A stretch of DNA of 5,849 nt, from positions 1 through 5,849 of the forward strand of contig PNND01000338.1 of the NCBI GenBank assembly GCA_013824045.1. Reading direction: 5' to 3'. The translations under genes were made by a program, and so were the position numbers. How positions within the stretch are numbered: the stretch's first letter is position 1; the number at the start of each line of letters is the position of its first letter. A model generated the notes under the pieces. The model had not been told where the DNA came from. It was given only the letters and a program-made list of their open reading frames with translations, and made no database searches. Shown in pieces: positions 1 through 4,804 of the stretch. The stretch comes from Rhodobacter sp. Its GTDB lineage: Bacteria > Pseudomonadota > Alphaproteobacteria > Rhodobacterales > Rhodobacteraceae.

Positions 1-59
1 TGCGCGAGCGCTTCCAGGGCAGCCGAAACGGCTGTGATGGGTCCGCCATGGTGGGTCAC
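1..59 (-). CDS. possible 5' end of a divergent gene (partial)
   Basis: On the minus strand a GTG at 59-57 opens a frame that reads MTHHGGPITAVSAALEALA and runs off the left edge. A GGAG at 70-67 lies seven bases upstream of it, a good Shine-Dalgarno spacing. The reading looks protein-like and begins where a gene divergent from the riboswitch operon would be expected. I do not recognise the family from 19 residues. A competing ATG at 49-47 in another frame (MADPSQPFRLPWKRSR) has no close ribosome binding site. The frame is also open upstream of the GTG, so an earlier start is possible. The call rests only on start context and composition. Confidence 0.3.
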   Translation of the reverse strand, partial: MTHHGGPITAVSAALEALA

Positions 60-125
60 GGGAAAGCTCCAGACTCTGGGACGTTGCGCCGAGGCGCAAT
101 AGCATGGCGGGCCAAGACAAAGGAA

Positions 126-153
126 ATTCATAATTTTACTTATGATTATGAAT
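126..153. promoter_or_regulatory. AT-rich inverted repeat, candidate operator
   Basis: ATTCATAAT at 126-134 and its exact reverse complement ATTATGAAT at 145-153 flank a 10-base spacer. It sits in an AT-rich island within GC-rich DNA, upstream of a metal transport operon. The total span of 28 bases with six-base outer arms 16 apart resembles the geometry of the Escherichia coli NikR site, but the arm sequence differs from GTATGA/TCATAC, so I do not assign the regulator. A Fur-family metal sensor or an unrelated factor is equally possible. The right half also contains TTATGA twice in tandem (140-151). Confidence 0.45.
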
Positions 154-274
154 CTGTCTCATGTTTTATAGCCGCCCGGGGCCTGTAGGCAGAGCCGACA
201 TGCAGGTCGGCGTCGGCGTGCGCGCGCTGCGCTGATCTGCGGGCAAGACGGCTGCGGTCCGGTCCCCGCCCCCC

Positions 275-310
275 GGCCCAGTATCCGGCTCCGTATCCGG
301 CCCAGTATCC
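275..310. repeat. three tandem 12-bp repeats
   Basis: The units are GGCCCAGTATCC (275-286), GGCTCCGTATCC (287-298) and GGCCCAGTATCC (299-310). The first and third are identical and the middle one differs at two positions. They lie just upstream of the riboswitch. Read on the minus strand they would encode a Gly-Tyr-rich repeat, but no gene is supported there, so they are best treated as a short non-coding tandem duplication. Confidence 0.8.
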
Positions 311-375
311 AGTTGGCAGACTCATGAGGATATGGCCCAAAGCCGGGATCATCGGTCCCCCGGATCATGCTCTGA

Positions 376-553
376 CGCATGTGGGGGGGAAAGAGGGAAT
401 ACGGTGCGGTGTAGCCATCAGGCGCCAAATCCGTGGCTGCCCCCGCAACTGTGAGCGGAGAGCGATGCCGAAAATGCCACTGGGCCAAGTTGGTCCGGGA
501 AGGCCGGCAAAGCTGAGACCCGCGAGCCAGGAGACCTGCCTGTGACGTGTGCC
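376..553 (+). ncRNA. cobalamin riboswitch (aptamer domain)
   Basis: The conserved core of the cobalamin riboswitch is present in order: GGGAATACGGTG at 395-406, CCCGCAACTGT at 442-452, GCCACTGG at 476-483, GGGAAGGC at 497-504, and the 3' B12 box AGCCAGGAGACCTGCC at 525-540. A closing P1-like pairing can be drawn between GCATGT (377-382) and ACGTGT (545-550), with two wobble pairs; this fixes the ends only approximately. The aptamer binds adenosylcobalamin or a related cobalamin in the nascent mRNA and normally reduces expression of the genes behind it. Its position 136 bases before the first start codon of the metal transporter operon makes it the likely main controller of that operon and points to cobalt as the transported metal. 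Confidence 0.95.
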
Positions 554-640
554 GGAGCGATCCGGTGCGCCAATCCGGACGCCGGGGTGCGCGTCTGGCT
601 CGCGACAGGTGTGCAGCCCGTTTCGTGCCTTCATCCCGAA

Positions 641-684
641 CGTCCTTTCACAACGCCGCCCGAAGGCGGTCCATGAAAGGGACG
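641..684 (+). promoter_or_regulatory. SD-sequestering hairpin (riboswitch expression platform)
   Basis: CGTCCTTTCA (641-650) pairs with TGAAAGGGACG (674-684) with one bulged G at 679. An inner stem GCCGCC (655-660) pairs with GGCGGT (665-670) around a CGAA loop. The 3' arm contains the ribosome binding site GAAAGGGA (675-682), which lies six bases before the ATG at 689, so this hairpin would block translation initiation. No U-tract follows, which argues for translational rather than terminator-type control. I could not resolve the competing anti-sequestor pairing in 553-640. The pairing was drawn by hand, without energy calculation. Confidence 0.75.
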
Positions 685-688
685 ACCC

Positions 689-1479
689 ATGACCAAGCTT
701 GCCAAGTTACTGGCCACTGCCGCCCTCGCCCTGTCGCCCATCGCGGCGCAGGCGCATTTCCAGTTGATCTACACCGAGAATCCGATTGTCGAAGGGGCGG
801 GCGATGTGCCGCTTCGGCTGATCTTCTGGCATCCGTTCGAAAACGGTCACGCCATGGATATGGGGAAGCCGCTGGCGTTCTACGCGGTCAACAAGGGCGC
901 GAAGATCGACCTGATGGACCGGCTTGCGCCGATCACCTTCCAGGGTAAGGAGAATACTGCCGCCGCTATGAGGCGACATTGCCTGTGACCAAGGCGGGCG
1001 ACTATGTGGTGGTGCTTGAACCCGCGCCTTACTACGAGGAAAGCGAGGATATTTTTATCCAGCAGCTGACCAAGGTCTATTTCAACAATGCGGATCTGCC
1101 GACCGATTGGATGGAACCGCAGGGCCTTGCGACCGAGATCCTGCCGCTGAACAAGCCCTATAACATTGTCGCCGGGTCCACCTTCACGGGTCAGGTGCTG
1201 TCCGAGGGCAAGCCGGTGGCGGGTGCCGAGATCGAGATCGAATATATGGCCGCAGAACCCAATCTGGCCACCAATGCGGCGGGCGAAGCCGTGGCCGGCC
1301 CGATGCCCGGAGGAGCGGTCGTGGCCGTGTCGGATGCCAACGGTTACTTCACCTTCGGCGTGCCCAAGGCGGGCTGGTGGGGCTTTGCCGCGCTGGGATC
1401 GGGGCCGGTCAAGGAGCATGAAGGCAAGGAGCTCAGCCAGGATGCGGTGATCTGGGTTCGTGCCTGGGATGTGAAGTGA
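689..1479 (+). pseudogene. nikK: NikK-like DUF4198 periplasmic protein, frameshifted
   Basis: First gene of the operon. It encodes an exported DUF4198-family protein of the NikK type, an accessory component of ECF metal importers. The amino-terminal part (689-988) starts with a signal peptide of about 22 residues ending AQA, giving a mature protein that begins HFQLIY. The frame then ends at a TGA (986-988), while the rest of the family sequence continues in the next frame to TGA 1477-1479 (DYVVVLEPAPYYEESEDIFI, LPTDW, then a carboxypeptidase-regulatory-like fold with SDANGYFTFGVP). Adding one base in GCCGCCGC/TATGAG near 959-967 restores AAAYEATLPVTKAGDY and a protein of about 263 residues, so a single-base loss is the simplest explanation. 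Both halves look otherwise intact and keep coding composition, suggesting a recent mutation or a sequencing error. A GTG at 985 overlaps the TGA as GTGA, and GAGG lies nine-odd bases before it, so the second half could be made separately. The start ATG at 689 has a good ribosome binding site within the sequestering hairpin. Confidence 0.85.
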
Positions 1480-1480
1480 G

Positions 1481-2092
1481 ATGCATATCGTCGATGGAGC
1501 CCTTGCCAGTCCGGTTGTGATTGGCGGCGCGATTGCAACGGCCGGGGGCATTGCCTTGGGCCTGCGCGCCATGACGATGGAGCGCATCCCGGCGGCAGGC
1601 GTGCTGTCGGCTGCGTTTTTTGTCGCCTCGCTGGTGCATGTGCCGATCGGGCCTTCTTCGGTGCATCTGATCCTGAACGGCATGGCGGGGCTGGTCCTGG
1701 GCTGGGCCGCCTTTCCGGCGCTGTTCGTGGGGCTTTTGTTGCAGGCGGTGTTCTTCGGTTTTGGCGGCGTGACGGTGCTGGGGGTGAACACCTTCAACAT
1801 CGCCATGCCTGCCGTGATCGTCGGGTTGCTTCTGGGTCCGATGATCCGGCGCGGAGGCGCACATGCCGCCTTCTGGGGCGGCGTTGGCGGGGCGTTGGCG
1901 ATTGCGCTGACCACGGGCTTTGTTGCCGTCTGTCTTGCGCTCAGCGGTGATCAGTTCCTTCCGGCTGCCAAGCTGGTGTTCTTCGCCCATATTCCGATCA
2001 TGGCGGTGGAGGCAGTGCTGACGGCCGCCGCCGTCTCGCTGGCCATCCGCGTCAAACCCGAGCTTTTCCGTGCCATGGAGACCCAACCGTGA
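1481..2092 (+). CDS. cbiM: CbiM/NikM, ECF metal importer substrate-binding membrane protein
   Basis: This 203-residue integral membrane protein is the S component that binds Co2+ or Ni2+ and delivers it across the inner membrane. It begins MHIVDGALASP. The Met1-His2 end is the family's metal-chelating amino terminus, in which the free amine and His2 coordinate the ion. The conserved block ASLVHVPIGPSSVHLILNG (about residues 49-67) supplies further histidines at 53 and 62, one of which is expected to complete the site. FGFGGVTVLGVNTFNIAMPA near residues 91-110 is another family hallmark, and hydrophobic segments fill most of the remainder. The start is fixed because the metal site needs Met-His exactly at the amino terminus. 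The ATG lies one base after the nikK stop, and the gene overlaps nikL by four bases, so it is translationally coupled on both sides. Sequence alone does not separate cobalt from nickel; the B12 riboswitch favours cobalt. Confidence 0.95.
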   Translation: MHIVDGALASPVVIGGAIATAGGIALGLRAMTMERIPAAGVLSAAFFVASLVHVPIGPSSVHLILNGMAGLVLGWAAFPALFVGLLLQAVFFGFGGVTVLGVNTFNIAMPAVIVGLLLGPMIRRGGAHAAFWGGVGGALAIALTTGFVAVCLALSGDQFLPAAKLVFFAHIPIMAVEAVLTAAAVSLAIRVKPELFRAMETQP

Positions 2093-2640
2093 AACCTTCT
2101 GCTATCTTTCTGGCGCTGGCGCTTGCGCTGGCCCCGCTGCCCGCGCTGGCCCACAAGGTGATCGCCTCGGTTTTTCCCTCGGGGGCGCAGATCGAGGGCG
2201 AGATCGGGTTCTCGAACGGGGATATGGCAAAAGCGGCCACCGTCACCGTGACCGACCCGACGGGGCGCGCGCTGGGTCAGGCTGTGACCGACGACAACGG
2301 CGCGTTCACCTTCACTCCGACCGAAGCGGTGGATCATGTGTTTCATGCCGATCTTGGCGGGGGTCATGTGGCCAATGTGACGATGGCGGCGGCGGATGTG
2401 GCGAAGATCGTCGAAAAGGCAAAGACAGCCGGAAATCCCGGCCCGGTTGCGGCAGCGGCCATCGACCCCGAGGTTATCGCCACCATCGTGCGCGACGAGA
2501 TGCGCCCGCTGCGCCAAGAGATTGACGCCTACAAAGAGAAGAACGACCTGCAGGCCATCCTCGGCGGCATCGGCTATATCGCCGGGCTGTTCGGCCTGGG
2601 CTTTTATACTGCGGCGCGGCGTCGTCTGGCGGCGGTCTGA
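2089..2640 (+). CDS. nikL: NikL-like accessory protein of ECF metal importer
   Basis: This 183-residue protein starts at a GTG overlapping the cbiM stop as GTGA. It has a signal peptide of about 21 residues ending ALA, so the mature protein would begin HKVIASVFPSG. A small beta-rich domain with TVTDPTGRALGQAVTDDNGAFTF-like spacing (about residues 50-75) resembles carboxypeptidase-regulatory-like folds. A short charged, possibly helical linker (RDEMRPLRQEIDAYKEKND, about 133-151) leads to a single carboxy-terminal membrane segment (about 153-173) followed by ARRR, placing the carboxy end in the cytoplasm. This architecture and the position between cbiM and cbiQ match NikL, which takes the place of CbiN in NikKMLQO-type importers. 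It is likely to contact CbiM and help metal loading. The exact mechanism of NikL is inferred from family context, not from sequence. Confidence 0.85.
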   Translation: MKPSAIFLALALALAPLPALAHKVIASVFPSGAQIEGEIGFSNGDMAKAATVTVTDPTGRALGQAVTDDNGAFTFTPTEAVDHVFHADLGGGHVANVTMAAADVAKIVEKAKTAGNPGPVAAAAIDPEVIATIVRDEMRPLRQEIDAYKEKNDLQAILGGIGYIAGLFGLGFYTAARRRLAAV

Positions 2641-2642
2641 TC

Positions 2643-3434
2643 TTGGGCAGCATCGCGGAAGCAGAGCCGCTAATGGCGGGGCGGGCACGGGGCGCGGCAC
2701 CGCTGCGTCAGGTGGACCCACGCGCGCGCATCGTCTCGGCACTGGCCTTTGCGGTGGTCGTCACCGGGCTTTCGACGCTGGGCGCGCTGGCATTGGCGAT
2801 GGCGGCGGCGCTTCTGGCGCTTGGCTGTTCCGGGCTGCCCGCGGCGCGCACATTGAAGCGCATGGCGATGATGGACGGCTTCATCATTTTCATGCTGCTG
2901 ATCCTGCCATTCTCGACCCCCGGCACGCCGGCGCTGACCCTGCCCTTTGGGGTGGTGGCGACGGTCGAAGGCTTTCGGCTGGCGGTCGAGATCGGATTGA
3001 CCGCCAATGCGGTGATCCTGATGCTGATGGCGCTGGTGGGCACGATGGAGCCGGTGATGCTGGGTCATGCGCTGGCGCGGCTGCGGGTGCCTCGGGCGCT
3101 GGTGCATCTGCTGTTGTTCACGGTGCGCTACATCGAGGTGTTGCGCGCCGAATATGCGCGGTCGCGGGTGGCGATGCGCGCGCGCGCCTTTCGCCCCGGA
3201 TCGAACCGGCACACCTGGGTCAGCCTGGGCCATCTGATCGGCATGATGCTGGTGCGGGCGCTGGAACGCTCGGAACGCATCCTGCAGGCGATGAAGTGCC
3301 GGGGATTTACCGGGCGTATCCCCCTTCTGGACGACTTCTCCTGGCAGGCGACAGACCGCCGATTCTGTGCGCTCTTCGGCCTTGGGCTTCTGGCGCTCGT
3401 TGCCTTGGAGGTCGCACTTGTCCATCTTGCTTGA
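2643..3434 (+). CDS. cbiQ: CbiQ/NikQ, ECF transporter transmembrane coupling protein (EcfT)
   Basis: This protein of up to 263 residues is the T component that links the CbiO ATPase to CbiM in the inner membrane. It begins with a family-typical LRQVDPRARI segment, has several hydrophobic helices, and carries the two cytoplasmic coupling motifs expected of EcfT proteins: an ARAF segment near residue 180 and SERILQAMKCRGFTG near residues 207-221, where Arg-Gly contacts the ATPase. The start is uncertain. TTG at 2643 lies two bases after the nikL stop with only a weak GGCGG upstream, while ATG at 2673 would shorten the protein by ten residues and also has only a weak, distant GGAAG. Both leave the conserved domain whole. 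The 3' end overlaps the cbiO start. Confidence 0.92.
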   Translation: MGSIAEAEPLMAGRARGAAPLRQVDPRARIVSALAFAVVVTGLSTLGALALAMAAALLALGCSGLPAARTLKRMAMMDGFIIFMLLILPFSTPGTPALTLPFGVVATVEGFRLAVEIGLTANAVILMLMALVGTMEPVMLGHALARLRVPRALVHLLLFTVRYIEVLRAEYARSRVAMRARAFRPGSNRHTWVSLGHLIGMMLVRALERSERILQAMKCRGFTGRIPLLDDFSWQATDRRFCALFGLGLLALVALEVALVHLA

Positions 3435-4083
3435 GCTTGAGGATATCCAGTTCAGCTATCCCGGCCAGCCACCCGTGCTGCGTGGTGCCAGCCTTGGCCT
3501 TGCCGCGGGCGAGAGGGTGGCTTTGGTGGGGCCCAATGGCAGCGGCAAGTCGACCTTGCTTCGCATCGCCCTTGGTCTCTTGCGGCCCGCGCGCGGTACG
3601 ATCCGCGCCTTTGGTGAGACCCGACAGCGCGAGGCGGATTTCGTCGATCTGCGCCGCCGCATTGGGCTGGTCTTTCAGGACCCCGACGATCAGCTTTTCT
3701 GCCCCACCGTGGCGGAGGATATTGCCTTTGGCCCCCTGAACCTCGGCCATTCCCGCGCCGAGGCGCTCCGGATGGTCGACCAGGTGTTGGACCAACTGGC
3801 CCTCGGCCATCTGCGTGACCGCATCACCCATCACCTCTCAGGCGGCGAAAAGCGACTGGTCACCCTGGCCACGGTCTTGGTGATGCGCCCTGATGTCCTC
3901 TTGTTGGACGAGCCCACCAATGCGCTGGACCCCGAGAACGAAGAGCGGCTGCTGGCGATTCTGCAGGCGCTGCCACAAGCCATCCTGCTTGTCAGCCATG
4001 ATCCGGGTTTCCGCGCCCGCTTGGTGCAGCGCGAAGAACGGCTGGTGAATGGCCAAGTGAGCGGCAACTCCGGCGGGACGTGA
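3418..4083 (+). CDS. cbiO: CbiO/NikO, ATP-binding protein of ECF cobalt/nickel importer
   Basis: This cytoplasmic ABC ATPase (221 residues) powers the importer. In order it shows Walker A GPNGSGKST (38-46), the Q-loop VFQDPDDQLF (85-94, typical of ECF ATPases), the ABC signature LSGGE (140-144), Walker B VLLLDEP (160-166) with the catalytic Glu165, and the switch His in VSHD (192-195). All key residues are present, so it should be active. I chose TTG at 3418 because GGAGG (3407-3411) lies six bases upstream and the resulting MSILLELEDIQFSYPG is the usual family start. A longer frame back to GTG 3367 would add 17 residues unlike the family. The gene overlaps cbiQ by 17 bases. It is somewhat short at the carboxy end compared with CbiO proteins of 250-280 residues but ends after the core domain. 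Confidence 0.95.
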   Translation: MSILLELEDIQFSYPGQPPVLRGASLGLAAGERVALVGPNGSGKSTLLRIALGLLRPARGTIRAFGETRQREADFVDLRRRIGLVFQDPDDQLFCPTVAEDIAFGPLNLGHSRAEALRMVDQVLDQLALGHLRDRITHHLSGGEKRLVTLATVLVMRPDVLLLDEPTNALDPENEERLLAILQALPQAILLVSHDPGFRARLVQREERLVNGQVSGNSGGT

Positions 4084-4384
4084 CAGAGACCTTTGTATGC
4101 GTCCAAGCCTGTCGCGACGTCGGAGCTGCATGGTGCGCAGTGACAAAAGACTATGGCGCGCTTTCGATCTTGACCGAGCATCGGCTTGTCCGGCTTCACT
4201 GCGGCCGAAGGGCCCGCATGTGGGTCCGCGCAGAGGGATGGGCATGGCAATCGGACGGCTTTGCATTGCTGGCACCCTGCTTGTGAGTGGGGCCCTGCCC
4301 AGCTACGGCGAGGTGTGCCCGAGTCTTGCAAGCTGGCAGCGGGATACGAGAAGGGACCGGTAGAGAAGAATGTCCGCAATGCCC
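4084..4384. other. region after cbiO without a convincing intact gene
   Basis: A frame starting at GTG 4080 overlaps the cbiO stop as GTGA and runs to TGA 4284-4286 (68 codons, beginning MTETFVCVQACRDVGAAW). The overlap imitates an operon member, but third-position G/C is visibly lower than in the neighbouring genes, no family is recognisable, and it ends without a domain. A GC-rich stem (GGGCCC 4210-4215 with GGGTCC 4222-4227, loop of six) is present but has no T-run, so I do not call a terminator. The region borders a transposon remnant and may itself be rearranged DNA. Confidence 0.5.
4244..4363 (+). pseudogene. possible truncated gene for a small secreted protein
   Basis: An ATG at 4244 has GAGGG (4233-4237) at a six-base spacing and opens a 39-residue frame. 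Its first 20-odd residues form a plausible signal peptide (basic start MAIGR, hydrophobic core, then SYGEVCP) and the next residues, EVCPSLASW, look like the mature start of a small cysteine-containing secreted protein. The frame ends at TAG 4361-4363 shortly before the IS21 remnant, which suggests that the rest was lost when the mobile element inserted or decayed. I cannot name a family. It may equally be a chance frame. Confidence 0.3.
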
Positions 4385-4603
4385 GCCACCATAAATCTCA
4401 GCTTCAGAGAATGGGCCACAGTCTGCGGCGACGCCAAGATCATCACGGCCTCGCTCGACCATCTCACACAGCGGCCACATCACGGAAACCCGAAAGGCAG
4501 CTATCGCTCAGACGCAAGTTCAACCGCCACAGCCCGGAGGAAGAGGGACGCAATCCATGCGTTGCCCCACAATGATCCAAAATCCAAAATCAAAGGTGAG
4601 TGA
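4385..4603 (+). pseudogene. istB: IS21-family istB remnant (C-terminal end)
   Basis: The frame reads TINLSFREWATVCGDAK and ASLDHLTQR, matching the carboxy-terminal part of IstB ATP-binding helper proteins, where an N-L-x-F-x-E-W segment, then V-x-GDAK, then L-D-x-LT are followed by H-I-x-ETGN-x-S-YRF. After LTQR the match slips into another frame for HITETRK (4476-4496) and then returns for GSYRS, so there are two compensating small indels. The Walker motifs and the amino-terminal four-fifths of IstB are absent, as is istA. This is a decayed 3' end of the element, not an active insertion sequence. It ends at TGA 4601-4603. Confidence 0.8.
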
Positions 4604-4615
4604 CTTCTCGATGGA

Positions 4616-4660
4616 AATTCCGGGTCAACTCTCTCTGCAAATCAACACGTTGAAACCCGG
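4616..4660 (+). mobile_element. likely IS21-type terminal repeat beside istB remnant
   Basis: Just after the istB stop, GGGTCAA (4622-4628) followed by TGCAAATCAACA (4636-4647) resembles the multiple terminal repeats found at IS21-family ends, which commonly carry GGGTCA and a TGCAAATCAACA-like block. CCGGGT (4620-4625) can also pair with ACCCGG (4655-4660). No matching end or target duplication could be identified to the left, in keeping with a remnant. The identification rests on remembered family patterns and on the adjacent istB fragment. Confidence 0.5.
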
Positions 4661-4804
4661 TCGTAGAGGGTAGCACAGCGTCTATCATGTCGGAGCATTC
4701 ATAATATTCTCATCTACCATGAACAATGTTCATATTCCGCTTGCAGTCTTCGGTCCTTCGCATACCCGGTCAGGCCGACAATTACGTGCGTTTTCCTGTC
4801 CCGA
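4661..4804. other. intergenic, AT-rich patch between IS remnant and tonB 3' end
   Basis: No gene is seen. It is less GC-rich than its surroundings. It contains ATTCATAAT at 4697-4705, the same nine-mer as in the upstream inverted repeat, and a perfect 7-1-7 palindrome (ATGAACA, A, TGTTCAT) at 4719-4733. Neither neighbouring gene starts here, as cbiO and tonB converge on this gap, so these sites have no obvious target within the window. I see no hairpin with a U-tract that could serve as terminator for either strand. Confidence 0.5.
4719..4733. repeat. 15-bp palindrome
   Basis: ATGAACA and TGTTCAT flank a single central A. It overlaps a degenerate copy of the operator-like arrangement at 4697-4724. 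It could be a protein-binding site; as RNA it would form only a six-pair stem with a three-base loop. Confidence 0.6.

Larger units (their letters stand above)
60..375. other. intergenic regulatory region upstream of riboswitch
   Basis: This stretch of about 315 bases has no convincing gene. Open frames exist on both strands, but they cover the repeats at 275-310 and the riboswitch rather than any recognisable domain. It contains a small GC-rich inverted repeat (TTGCGCC at 84-90, GGCGCAA at 93-99), an AT-rich inverted repeat at 126-153, and a TTTTATA-like stretch near 164-170 that could be part of a promoter -10 region, though I see no clear -35 partner. The transcript carrying the riboswitch must start somewhere between the inverted repeat and position 376. 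Confidence 0.55.

Noticed and set aside
84..99. TTGCGCC/GGCGCAA hairpin as a terminator
   Set aside because: The loop is only two to four bases and no T-tract follows on either strand.
324..545. Plus-strand open frame of 73 codons
   Set aside because: It coincides with the cobalamin riboswitch, whose conserved RNA core explains the sequence.
547..948. Plus-strand frame of 133 codons starting before nikK
   Set aside because: It runs through the expression platform and the nikK signal peptide in another frame; arginine-rich translation without a domain.
880..1914. Long minus-strand frame of 344 codons
   Set aside because: It is antisense to nikK and cbiM, which have clear family matches; its His/Arg/Pro-rich translation is the usual shadow in GC-rich DNA.
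3367..3417. Upstream extension of cbiO to GTG 3367
   Set aside because: It lies in the cbiQ coding sequence and adds residues unlike the family, while TTG 3418 has a strong Shine-Dalgarno.
2396..3739. Plus-strand frame of 447 codons
   Set aside because: It overlaps nikL, cbiQ and cbiO in a shifted frame and reads as low-complexity Gly/Ala/Arg; the real genes have motifs.
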